The notes below the pieces were generated by a model that made no database searches, was not told the origin of the DNA, and saw only the letters and a program-made list of their open reading frames with translations. From Pinus tabuliformis (lineage: Eukaryota; Streptophyta; Pinopsida; Pinales; Pinaceae), in assembly GCA_031772625.1 (NCBI GenBank), contig CM062808.1, forward strand, positions 475,537,655 to 475,601,654: a DNA stretch of 64,000 nucleotides, in the 5' to 3' direction. Below, in pieces: positions 44,319 through 55,450 of this stretch. The stretch's first letter is position 1. Each line of letters opens with the position of its first letter. The translations under genes were made by a program, and so were the position numbers.

Positions 44319-44980
44319 TTTGGATTCTAGGGTTTCGCTGCTTCAAACAGGTCATCGTGGAATTTTCACTATAACGTTTATTATATGAAGCTTCAAAAGC
44401 TAAAATTAAAACCAAGTGGATCCTAAATCGTGGTGAACCTCATGTGTGAATTTCAGATCTTGGCTCGCTATACTTTCAGAGATATGATCTAACGAAGTTA
44501 GGGTTTTTCAAGCTCCAGAATTCAATATCAAACAGGCGACCTTGGTAAAATCACCATAACTTTCTCTATGAGCATCAGATTTGAATTTTGTAAAAAGTGA
44601 CAGAAATAGGATGGAATTTAGTTGTTTGGGTATCATTTTCGGGTCCAAAATTCGAAACAGTGACACGTGGCACGATGTACAGGTTCACTCTACTAAACTT
44701 GTCTATAATTTGGTCATCGTGGGATATTGGGAATAACTCTTTCTTGAATAATCCAATCTAGTTATGACTTATGGGGTTGGAAATAGGAATCATAGTACTA
44801 ACACAGGACGAAATTTCATACCTTGGAGACCTGAAATTACAGAGATACAATAGATTCAATATCGGGCTCCTACAAAGCAACAAAAAGTTGTGTATTTTTT
44901 AAAAATTTGCATAAGTTTTGTTTGAAAAAATAGTTTGAAGTGATTAGAAGAATATAGTGAAGAATAAATATCAGTAATTG
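44319..44980 (+). other. Gypsy G leader
   Basis: Untranslated interval before gag. No other feature seen. Confidence 0.5.
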
Positions 44981-46130
44981 ATGAGCCTAATAAATAAAAT
45001 GGAAACACCTAGTAAGAAACCTAAAATTTCTACTATGACGCATGAAGAAGAGGAAGAAATGCAACATGATATATCAAAATTATGTGACCAAGTGCAACAA
45101 ATTTTCCTCTCACAAAGAGTAACCAAAAATGAAATGGAAGCTAAGATGGATGGTTTGAAGAATGGTTTAAAAGAAAACATGGAAGGTTTGAAATATGGCA
45201 TAGAAGCAAAAATTAAAGGCAACATGGATTTGAAGAATGGTTTAAAAGTAGACATGGAAGGTTTGAAGGAAGGATTGACAAAGTTGCTACAAGAAATGCT
45301 TCCTAATGGCAAAAATGTATTAGATGAAACTCATGATGAGAAAAAAAATAATTTTAATCATGATTTCATATACTCTAACTTGGGATTGAAGACCAACCAT
45401 ATTCTAAAGATCGATATGAGGAAGTTTGATAGCAAGGATCTGGTAACATGAATACTACAGATGGAGAAATATTTTGATCTCCATAATGTGCAACACACAC
45501 AAAAGGTACGCATTGCATCTTTATATCGAGAATCAAATTAGTTTGTATGGTATTGATGGCTTTGTTCTCATAAACCACTTGTCACTTGATCAATTTTTAC
45601 GGAGGAAATGATAGCACATTATGAGGATACAAAGAGAAACACCTTCTTTAGCCAATTTATAAATCTCAAATAAAAGGGTTCACTGGAAGAGCACATTGAG
45701 GACTTCCAAAAACTGAATATCAGGGTAAATGATATTCTAGAGGAGCATAGGATTGATGTCTTCTTAGGGACTTTAAAGAATAACATCCAACGTGAGGTTC
45801 GCCTTTGGGAACCTGATTCATTGGAGAAGGCTTTCAAGGTGGTCATAAAATTAGAAAGAAAAATTATAGCATGAAGGAAGTCTACAACTCACAACTATAA
45901 ATATGGAAGTGTTGATGCTCTTAGCCTTCCACAACCTACAATGTTGACACCACAACAGTTGGAGGAAAAAATAGCAAAAGGGATTTGTTTCAGTTGTGAT
46001 AGAAAATACATTAAATGTCATAAGTGTGTTGAGAAGAAATTATTTTACATAGATTGTGAAGATGAGGAGGAAAAGGATCAAGAAACATCAAAAGAATAGG
46101 ATATACACCAGGAACCAACCCTAAAGAAAG
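44981..46130 (+). pseudogene. Gypsy G gag
   Basis: ATG at 44981 (MSLINKMETPSKKPK). An acidic N-terminus leads into an internal repeat of the type MxGLKxGLK (about residues 55-100), which looks like a coiled coil. The gag body lies around 45400-45870 (FFSQFINLK, then SLEEHIEDFQKLNIR). A zinc-knuckle-like KGICFSCDRKYIKCHKC follows near 45980-46030. Five or so in-frame stops (TGA at 45449, TAG and TAA later) interrupt one otherwise constant frame. Confidence 0.85.
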
Positions 46131-47002
46131 AAGAAATGAATCCAACCATATCTTGTAATTCATTGGCAGAAATTACCACTCCTAAAACTCTCAATATAGA
46201 AGGACATATGAAAAAGAAAAAGGTAATATTATTGGTTGATTCAAGTAGTACCCATAATTTTATTCATTGTAATATGGCCAAGGAAATGAATTTCTTCCTA
46301 TATCCAGCACCAGAGGGTCAAGTAATGGTTGAAAATGGAGGAACTATAAATTAATCTGGAAAGTGTCCTAATATCAAGCTATCCATGGGGGAATATGTAT
46401 TGAATAGTCAAATTTTTTTCATTCCAATGAGTGGTGCTAATGTTGTACTAGGAGTCCAATGGCTACAATCTTTGGGGACAATAACTTTTAATTTTCAAGA
46501 ACTTTTATTGAAATTTGTTTGGGAAGGAAAGGAAGTTGAATTAATGGGCATTGCAGGGAAACCAAGAAATATAATCAACTCTAATGGCATGACAAAGCTT
46601 CTAAATAAAGAAAAACAAGGCGTAATTGCACAATTATGCTCACTAGATGTTCGAACATCAAAATCATCTATATCTCCAGATCTCCAAAAAGTCTTGGAAA
46701 ACCATTCCAAAGTATTTGAGACTCCCAAAGCTCTCCCACCTATTCGTGATCATGATCATGCTATTCATTTTATTCCAGGAATTTTTCCCCCAAACATCAG
46801 GCCATATAGATATATGTATGCCCAAAAGAGTGAAATTGAATGTATGGTTGCAGAAATGCTAGGGGCTAGTATAATTCAACCTAGTCAAAGTTCTTTCTCA
46901 ACTCCAATAGTATTGGTACACAAGAAGGATGGATCATGGCACATGTGTCCGGATTATAGGGAGCTCAACAAGCTCACTATTAAAGATAAATTTCCCATTC
47001 TT
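46131..47002 (+). pseudogene. Gypsy G protease and start of RT
   Basis: Same frame as gag. Protease reads LLVDSSSTHNFIH: the usual DSG is DSS, a loss of the active-site Gly. Then VVLGVQWLQSLGTITFNF, and RT from YRYMYAQKSEIECMVAEML through TPIVLVHKKDGSWHMCPDYR to LTIKDKFPIL. One TAA near 46352 interrupts. At 47002 it is cut by a hairpin element, and the RT text resumes near 47320. Confidence 0.88.
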
Positions 47003-47308
47003 AGATATCATTTTGGGATTCAACTGCGTTAAGTAAGTCATTCATCTATGACCATTTCCATGAGAGGTAGTCATAACTAACTAATTTCTCATGATTTTTG
47101 AATAGTCCACTTAGCATTCATTGCATCGGGTGATGCTCATTGAACAGTCCACAATGTAATGAATGCTAAGTGGAATATTCAAAAATCATGACAAATTAGT
47201 TAGTTACGACTACCTCTAATGGAAATGGTCATAGATGAATGACTTACTTAACGAAGTTGAATCCCAAAATGATATCTAATATAATGCACTGCGAAAATCC
47301 CAATACTT
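47003..47308. mobile_element. Hairpin MITE inserted in Gypsy G RT
   Basis: Left arm AGATATCATTTTGGGATTCA (from 47003) and right arm (ending 47277) are inverted repeats of about 125 bp with a few differences, around a spacer near 47127-47152. The right end has 31 extra bases (47278-47308) with no left partner. ATTTCCCATTCTT is present on both sides (46990-47002 and 47309-47321), so the insertion duplicated 9-13 bases of the RT gene. No coding capacity. Class uncertain; the duplication size would suit a Mutator-like element. Confidence 0.75.
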
Positions 47309-48174
47309 ATTTCCCATTCTTGTTATTGATGAATTGTTGGATGAATTACATGGATCAATTTACTTCACCAAGTTGGATCTTCATTACGGATATCATCAAA
47401 TTAGAATGAAGGACGAAGACATTCCAAAAATAGCATTCATAACTCATGAGGGTCATTACAAATTTTATCATTCCTTTTGGCCTTACTAATGCACCTTCAA
47501 CATTTCAAGGTTTGATGAATTCCATTTTCAAACCCTTCCTTAGAAAATTTTTGTTAGTATTTTTTGATGATATACTAATCTATACAAAGTCTTGGAAGGA
47601 TCATGTTCAACATGTTGAGAAACAATTATATGCAAAAACCTCCAAATGTTTGTTTGAAGTACAAGAGGTGGAATATTTGGGTCATATTGTATCTCATGAA
47701 GGTGTTAAGTTAGATCCTAACAAAATTAAAGCCATTAAGGAATGGAAAATCCCCACAACCATAAATAATATTCGAGGATTTCTCGGGTTAATAGGGTATT
47801 ATCACAAGTTTATTAAGAATTATGGGAGAATAGCGACACATATTACATCATTATTGAACAAAGATGCATTTTCTTGGAATCCATAAGCAACTAAGGCCTT
47901 TGAACATCTTAAAGAGGCAATGTGCCAAGAACCAGTCTTAGCTATGCTGGACTTCACAAAAACATTTATTGTGGAATGTGATGCCTCGGGAAATGGAATT
48001 GGTGTTGTTTTAATACAAGAAGGAAGACCCATTATTTTTTAAAGTCATCCAATAAAAGGAAAGTATTTACACAAACCTATTTATGAGAAGGAAATGTTGG
48101 CAATACTACATGCACTAAAAAAATGGAAACCTTACCTAATGGGAGGACACTTCAAGGTAAAAACAAATCATGAT
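47309..48174 (+). pseudogene. Gypsy G RT core and start of RNase H
   Basis: Resumes as [20 protein letters not shown], then [17 protein letters not shown] and the catalytic LVFFDDILIYTKSW (FFDD for the usual Y/F-x-DD), YLGHIVSHEGVKLDPNKI and FLGLIGYYHKFIKNYG. RNase H begins after TAA 47884 with [14 protein letters not shown] and YEKEMLAILHALKKW, reaching HFKVKTNHD at 48174, where the LINE is inserted. RT copies element RNA into DNA; RNase H removes the RNA strand. Confidence 0.9.
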
Positions 48175-48463
48175 GATGGGTTCGACTAGGGTTTGGAGGC
48201 TAGGGTTTCAGGTGGAACTTTGCTTGGGTCACGGGTAAGTTTCTGCAGGCGGATCCTAGCCTTCGTACAGGTGCAGGCGTGGGGATCCTTTCTCGGTTGA
48301 CTGGCAGCTGGAGGTGGCAGGCGGTGTAAGGTTTTACTGTGAAGGATTTACACAAAGGGTAAAACTGCAGGTTTTCGCCTTTTATCGTTTCCTGTTTTCT
48401 CGGGTGAAGGTATCCCCTTTCCTTGTCTGTAGCTGTCGTTTTCTGCGAACGCATCGATAAACC
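48175..48463 (+). promoter_or_regulatory. LINE 5' UTR with telo-box motifs
   Basis: 289 bases. TAGGGTTT occurs at 48187-48194 and 48201-48208, the complement of the plant telo-box AAACCCTA found in promoters of growth-related genes. An internal promoter is expected in L1 5' UTRs. Assignment is by motif only. Confidence 0.45.
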
Positions 48464-50509
48464 ATGGTTAATCCAAGCGAGTTGGTGGATTTGGACCCGG
48501 AGCTGGAGGATATTCTATCTATGTGGGGTAAGGATCCCACAGTTCAAAATGTTGAGCATTTCTTTGGTGCTTATGAGCTTTCGAGGCAGTCGGGGTTCTC
48601 TCTGGAGACAAAACCTTCTTTTTTAGTCCAAGGCAGTGGCTCGATCAGGGGAAGCATCAAACCTCGCCACCAGGTCTCATGCAAATTGCCGGATAGGGAA
48701 GCTGAGGAGGAAGGGCCGTCATCAGGAGCTTTTCTTTCTGCAAATAAGGATAATCTTGGGTCGACCCGGCATTTTTCTCTAAAGGGTTTTGAGGACACAG
48801 GGAATTTGGGGCTTTCCTCGGGTCTTGGATTTGGAAGGGCTCCCGGCGGGGCTTCTCCGCTTTCTAGGGTTTCACTGTCAAAGGTCGACACTATCCCAAA
48901 ATACAGTGATGGTTTTGTGGGTCATCTGGGCATTCCCGCCGGTGAGTCGAGGGGGTATATTGAACCGGAACAAGCCCATTTTCCTTCTGGGGGCCCAGCT
49001 TTTAACTTCTCGGCCCCTGTTCAGTCTCAACCGGAGGTAGATACACAAGCGGATCCAGTCCAAGAAGACCCAGTATGGAAGGGCGAAGCCGGAGAATCTA
49101 GAGCACCAGCTGAAGACTCAAGAAGAAAAGGTGAGAAACGAAAACCCCAAGGGCAGATTGGTTCTCAGGAATTGGTAGGGAATTTAGTGTTAGGCATGGA
49201 AATCTCCATTGAAGAATCTTTGGAAGTAGCGGAAAACACCCTTGTTGGAAGGGCAAGAGGAAAGAAGTTCTCGTCTGAATTTATTCAAGCATGGGGCGAA
49301 CAAGTTTTCGTTTCGGAAAGCCCTCTTCGGTTTGAGGCCCAATGTTTGGCCAAAGGATGGTTTATGCTTCGTTTCGAGGAAAAAAGAGATGCAGAATGGG
49401 TTCTGGAGCGTAATTGGAGTATAGGGAGTATCCCGGTCCTGTTGAAGCATTGGAGCCCCCTCTTCGATGCTATCAAAGAAAGAACAGACGAGTTTCTAGT
49501 GTGGGTGAGGGCCCCGGGCCTCCCGATGTTTTTATGGACCGAAACTGTGTTCAAAGCAATTGGTAACAGATTGGGCACATTCATGGAGGCCGATATGTCT
49601 TTCCTGAAAACGAAGAACCGGGCAATGGCCCGTATCCTGGTGAGTCTCAATCTGAGTGGTGGCCTTCCTCAAAAGATCAATTTACAGTATAAAGAGTACG
49701 TTTTTTAGCAGCTCCTTGACTATGAACACCTGCCCTTTCGGTGTCATAGCTGCCACGAGTATGGGCACCTTGCTAAGGATTGCCCTCTGTTCAGACGAAG
49801 GAGAAGATTCTGCAGGAACCCTGTATCTAGAGATTTTTTCTTCAATCGGGTTCCCCAACCCCAGGATAGAGCAGGAAATGCGAGTCGGGCAGTGGAAGAC
49901 ATGGAGACTGAGGAAATCGTGAAAGAGCCAGCAATGGAAGAGGCACAATTCCACGAGCCGAACCGGTTAAATGACTCTCCGAGCACGGCACCAATGGAGG
50001 AGACCGCCAAGGATGCAGCGGAAGAACACCAACCCGTCAGCGAGCTGGAAAAGGGTATGTGCTCAGGCTCTCCTTCTATCTCCCTTCAAAATCCTGAGCA
50101 TATTTCAAATTCTGTGCATATCTCTCCTTCTGTTTTTCCCCATCATATTTCGGGCCAAAATAATAATGATGCAAATCCTAAAAACAAGTCTGACATTGAC
50201 TCTATTTCGGATGCATTACCATCCCTTGATTTGAATAGTGAAGAGAAATGGCCCCCTCTGGCTTCCCCTCCGTCTCATAACCCTTGTCCTTACAACCTTA
50301 GATCCTTGGGGGGGAAATCTGGTCCTCCTGTTGCTGCTGGGGGTTTAGGACAATCTCCTAGCCTTAGCTCAGCAAAGAATAAGAGAGGTAGGAAATCGGA
50401 CCTTTCAAAGGCAAAGTTGAAAGCCAAGCTGGATGTGGCCGATGGAAAACAACACTCAATTCCCGGGGTTCTTAGAGCTGTGCAGACCCCTGATCAGGTT
50501 TTCAAATGA
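48464..50509 (+). pseudogene. LINE ORF1 (DUF4283 and zinc knuckle)
   Basis: 681 codons with one in-frame TAG at 49706-49708, in FxQLLDY where CAG is expected. The start is in a strong context (ACCATGG). A long Ser/Gly/Pro-rich N-terminus is followed by a DUF4283-like nucleic-acid-binding region (about 250-400: FRFEAQCLAKGWFMLRF-like text, LPMFLWTETVFKAIGNRLG), then zinc knuckle CHSCHEYGHLAKDC just after the stop, and a disordered acidic tail. ORF1 proteins bind LINE RNA. Its stop TGA overlaps the ORF2 start as ATGA at 50506-50509, so ORF2 is probably translated by reinitiation or coupling. Confidence 0.9.
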
Positions 50510-53500
50510 TTTTGTCATCATGGAATTGCAGAGGGTTAGCCAATAAACCTAAAAAATTGGCCTTGCGAGATTGGATTCTAAACTCTAAAGCAGACATTGT
50601 TTTTCTCCAAGAAACTCTAGGGAAGGGTTCTGAGGTGGAAGCTATGCTAAAGACCCTGTTACCGGGATGGGTTTTTTCTGCCATTGATTCATCTGGTCAC
50701 TCAGGGGGTCTTGCAATAGGCTTCAAAGAAGGAAGAATTAAAGTAATCAATCAGTGGGGGACTAAGCATGTTTTGGGTATGGAGGTCCTCACTCCTGTCT
50801 TCCCTCGTCCCTTTACCATTATAAACATCTATGGTCCTTGCCAAGGAAGAGAAACCTTCTGGGTAGATATGATGGCAAAATCTTTTATGAAGGCCTCTAT
50901 GCTGATTGTGGGAGGTGATCTGAATTTCTCTATTGGTAGAGCTGAGGCTTGGGGACCCTCAGCTAGGGAGGATCCCTTGTCAGATTTCTTTCATAATCTC
51001 ATTGAAGAACATCACCTCACAGATCCATCTCCGATAAAGCTCAAGCCCACTTGGAGGAATAGAAGAGTAGGGGAGGATCGGATAGCAAAGAGACTAGATC
51101 GCTTTCTTCTATCCGAGGCTCTCATATCAAATGCTCCTATTTTTAGACAGTGGGTGGAGGAAATTGGTAACTCTGATCATTTTCCGATCTTTCTGGATAT
51201 TGCCTTCCCTCCCCCAAAGCCTCCGGCTCCTTTTAAATTCAACCCTTCATGGCTTCAAGATCCTTCCTTTAGCACTCTTTTCAAAGATACTTGGATTCAC
51301 CCGGGTATAAATGCAAGAGAGGATAAAGGCTTTTTGTTCATGGAGAACCTTAAGAGACTAAAAAAAGCAACTATATCGTGGGCAAAAGATAGGAAGATGA
51401 AACAAAATGAAGATCTTCTCAAAATCAGGGAGGAATTGAAGATGTTGGAGAGCACTGAGGAGGATGGCTATCAGTCACAATCTTTAAAAGACAGAATTCT
51501 TCATCTGGAAAAGCTTCAAAATAAAATTCTTTTAGACAAGGAAGAAGAATGGAGGATCAAGAGCCGGGCAATATGGTTAAAATCTGGTGATGAAAATACC
51601 AGGTTTTTTCATAACTATGCAAAAGGAAGGAAATCAGTAAACACCATTTGGAGCCTTAAAGATGAAGAAGGAAGGGAGGTCAGCTCTTTCTCGGATCTTT
51701 CTAGCTTAGGGAAGAGGCATTTCGAAAGAATTTTCACTGATTAAGGGGAGGCTACTATAGCTGAAGTCCTTAGAACAGCTCAGTGTTTCCCGAGGTTTGT
51801 GGATGAGGAAGAAGCAGAGGACCTTTCTAGACCTGTCTCCAAGGAGGAGGTTGAAGCAGCAATGAAAATAATGGCAAAAGACAAGAGTCTTGGCCCTGAT
51901 GGATGGACTATTGAACTGTTCCTCTTCTTTTTTGACCTGATTGGTTCTGAAATCACTGATGTAATAGAAGAATCAAGACTGAAGGGAGAGGTCTACAGGC
52001 GTTTTAATTCCACTTTTATAGCCCTCATTCCAAAGAAAGATGACCCGGGAAACTTTGAAGATTTCAGGCCGATTTCCTTGTGCAACTGTATTTATAAAAT
52101 CATAGCAAAAGTGATTGCTATTCGAATCTTTCCTATTTTGTCTAGGAACATATCAATGGAACAGTTTGGGTTTCTAGATGGCAGGCAAATTCATGAAGCT
52201 ATTGGGGTAGCTCAAGAGGTCATCCACAGTGTCAGGCAAAAGAAAATGAAGGGAGCGGTTTTAAAAATAGACTTATCAAAAGCCTATGACCGCATCAATT
52301 GGCTTTATTTGCGAATGATGCTGACTCATTTGGGTTTCAACTACACTTTCACCAGCTGGATTATGGGTTGCATCTCAAGTGTCAGTTTTGCAGTGCTGAT
52401 CAATGGCTCTGCTTCCTCTTTTTTCAACAGCCAAAGAGGTCTCAGGCAAGGTTGCCCCTTATCGCCGCTCTTATTCCTGTTAGTGGCAGAAGGCTTGAGC
52501 AGATTGATTCATAAGGCCAGAAGAGAAGGGAAGGTAAAAGGTATCGAGGTAGCAATCAACCTCTTTATCTCTCATTTGCTTTTTGTCGATGATATTTTGA
52601 CTTTTACAAATGGTTCATCTAACGAAATTAAGGAGTATAAAAGCATTTTTGATCTCTTTATGCAAGCCACTGGAATGCGGATAAACACTAGAAAGTCTCA
52701 AATTTGTGCAGCAGATCTTGACAGAAGGGAAAGAGATAGAATATCCAATCTTTTTACCTTTCCTCTACAGCCTATGGACATTCCCTTTAAATATTTGGGG
52801 TTCTGGCTAAAGCCAGTTGCCTATAAGAAAGAGGATTGGCATTGGCTTATTGCAAAGATCGAAGCCAGAATAAATCACTGGAGTTTCAGGTGGCTTTCCA
52901 GAGCAGGCAGATTGACACTCCTCAAATCAGTCCTATTAGCCATCCCAGTTTACTGGGCTGCTCTTACTTGGGTCCCTAAAGGAGTGTTGGAGAAAATCAG
53001 GAAGATATGTAGCAGATTCTTATGGGCAGGCTCGGCGAAGGACTCTTCGGTTCTTCCATGGGTGGCTTGGGATAAGATTGCAAGACCTAAAGAATGGGGA
53101 GGATGGGGAATCAAAAGGCTCCCCGAGTTCAGTTTGTCGCTGGCAGCTAAGTCTGGGTGGAGGCTAATATCGATGGAGAATCTCTGGACAAAGGTTGTCA
53201 AAAGGAAGTACATAGACCCAACCCCTTTGGAAGACTGGATCAGAAGTCAGCAAAAGAAACAGAAGAACATATCTGTCATTTGGAAGGCTACGCTGGAGGC
53301 TTTCTCTGTGATAGAACAAGGCCTTGCCTGGAAAGTTGGAGATGGCAGTCACATCAGAGTTGGAAGGGACCCGTGGGTGGGATGCAATGAAGCATATGCT
53401 CTATCTCCAGGTCTCCTTAGACACCTTGACAGCAAAGGAATAGTCACTCTAAATCAGGTGGAGAAAGTTGGCCATTCTACTATATGGGGTCAGGCTTGGA

Positions 53501-54651
53501 AAAATGATGAAGAACTTGGTCTAAATATCAGATGGAAGAATGAATGGGCCTCCTTCATCCAAGAACTCCACCGTTCACATGTCAGACTCAAAGATGAACC
53601 TGATAAGCTGATCTGGGCTTTGGGTAAAACTGGAGATTACTATCCCAAAGAAGGATACTCTTTCCTAATGAAACAGAAAGGATGGGATATCCCTGAGTGG
53701 TGGTCTAAAAGCATTTGGAAACTGACAAGTCTGGCAAAGGCCCGGCTCTTCCTTTGGTGTATGCTGAAAGGAAAAATTCCAACCTGGGATAGACTGCAAG
53801 CTAGATACCTTATCGGTCCAGGAAGATGCCCCTTATGTAAATCAGATGAGGAATCTATTAGACATCTTTTTACATCTTGCACTGTCTCCTTAAAGATATG
53901 GGATGAGCTTACAGTTCTGCTCAATATTAAAGCACAGTGGGGTTCCGAACCTCTCGAAGTGGCATGAAGAAATTGGTGGCAGAAACACCCGGATGGATCT
54001 TTGAGAAACCTGCCTCTCATCTTCTTCTGGGGTGTTTGGCTAGCGAGAAACAATAGCATCTTCCATGATAAAACCACCCCTTCATCAGTTATCGCTTCAA
54101 ATTGCGCAGCAATATACTCAGCTATTCCAGCACCCGAGGTGAAAAACCCCCCTATCCGAGACAAGCCCTTCATCATAAGGGAAGGCATTCCTTGGGCTTT
54201 TTTTGATGGAGCATCTCAGAATAATAGGGCTGGCGCTGGGATGAGCATTCATTTATCTGCTGAACATTATCTTAAAGCTTCTGTTGGTCTGGGCTCCGGG
54301 ACTAATAACTTTGCCGAATTGTCTGCTTTACACCTCTTGCTTTGCTGGCTTCTCCAGAGGAACATTCTCACTATTCAAATCTTTGGCGACTCACAAATTG
54401 TCATCAAATGGGTCAATGGCACTGCATCTTGTCAAAACCAGACTTTAAAGCCTTTGTTAGATGAAATTATGCTATTAAAGTCCTCTTTTAACAGTTTTCA
54501 AATTTGTCATATCTACAGGGAAAATAATGAAGAAGCCGATCAGCTTTCTAAAGCTGGCTTACAACAGGTTCTGGGCGGATGGGCGATAGAGGAATTCTTC
54601 CAGGGGCATCAAACCATATCTCAGCAGCCCCCTTTCGCTCCTCCTATGTGA
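50506..54651 (+). pseudogene. LINE ORF2 (endonuclease, RT, zf-RVT, RNase H)
   Basis: 1381 codons in one frame with two stops: TAA 51742-51744 (CAA expected) and TGA 53965-53967 (TGG expected). The apurinic-type endonuclease shows WNCRGL (6-11), LQET, GGDLNF (about 136-141) and SDHFPI (about 222-227). RT shows PISLCNCIYKIIAK, LKIDLSKAYDRINW (about 587), GLRQGCPLSPLLF (about 645) and catalytic FVDD (about 693). zf-RVT reads CPLCKSDEESIRHLF. RNase H has FFDGAS, AELSAL, GDSQIV and EEADQLSK, so the D-E-D-D set is present. It nicks target DNA and copies LINE RNA onto it. If the stops were read through, all catalytic residues would be in place. Confidence 0.93.
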
Positions 54652-55088
54652 ACGGGGATACCTTCCTCTCTTATATACATTTACAGTTTTGTTTATTTTC
54701 ATGTTTTAAAGACTCTGTCATCATATATCTTATTGTATATATCTGTTTTCGGCCGCATAAGAACGGTATCTAAACATTATCATACTCCACTCAGTCGACT
54801 GATTATATGCACCGTTTTTGATATCCGGGGTTGTTTTCCTTCATAGAAGGAGACCCCAAATCGTGCTTTTTAAAATGTTTATGTTTCAAAATCTCAGAAA
54901 AAGGGAAAATGACGGACAGTCATGCTTGACAGAGCAGTTGGTGAAGCTTTTTTGAAGCACAAAAGAATTACAGTCAGTTGAGAACAGCTCTAGCCGAGCA
55001 AACTTCTATGAAAGTGATCCAAACAGAATGTAAAACTTTTTATTATGCTAATGAAAAGTTTTTTTTTTTTCTTCGGAAAAAAAAAAAA
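54652..55088 (+). other. LINE 3' UTR and terminal hairpin
   Basis: Non-coding, ending in twelve T (55059-55070), CTTCGG, and twelve A (55077-55088). This gives a perfect stem closed by the very stable C(UUCG)G loop. The A-run doubles as the LINE tail. Confidence 0.8.
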
Positions 55089-55099
55089 CAAATCATGAT

Positions 55100-55450
55100 A
55101 GTCTTAAATAATTTTTGGAACAAAGATTATCTTCATAAGAGTAGAAAAAATGGGTCACAAAGATGTTGGGTTATGACTTTGAAATCATCTACAGAAAAGG
55201 GAAGAAAAACGTTGTTGGAGATGCAATCTCAAGAAAGGATGAGGACGTGGAAGGATTTCTTTGTGCCATTTCTATTATCCAACCAGATTGGATGACCGAA
55301 GCAAGGGATGAATGGAATAATTATGAAGAAGTGTGGACACTTATTCAAAACTTGCAACAAGGTCCCCGCATATATGATACATTTAGCTGAAAAATGATTC
55401 ATTATGGAACAAAGATCGCTTATATCTTTGTAAGAATTCACACCTCAAAC
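55100..55450 (+). pseudogene. Gypsy G RNase H end
   Basis: Continues RNase H after the LINE: KKWVTKMLGYDFEIIYRKGK, NVVGDAISRKDED, where the ADALSR-type motif reads GDAISR. The frame shifts once near 55160. A linker to integrase follows. Confidence 0.85.

Larger units (their letters stand above)
48175..55087 (+). mobile_element. Full-length L1-type LINE with RNase H domain
   Basis: 6.9 kb with 5' UTR, ORF1, ORF2, 3' UTR and A-tail. Target duplication AAACAAATCATGAT at 48161-48174 matches the text after the A-tail up to 55099 (14-16 bp, as the A-run is ambiguous). The duplicated bases are in RNase H of Gypsy G. ORF2 carries endonuclease, RT, zf-RVT and RNase H, the plant L1 layout. Base composition is clearly less AT-rich than the surroundings and only three in-frame stops are present, so insertion is comparatively recent. 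The intact 5' UTR suggests complete reverse transcription, which is uncommon for LINE copies. Confidence 0.94.

Noticed and set aside
49285..49650. 121-codon minus-strand frame
   Set aside because: Shadow of LINE ORF1 on the other strand.
53640..54188. 182-codon minus-strand frame
   Set aside because: Shadow of LINE ORF2 between zf-RVT and RNase H.
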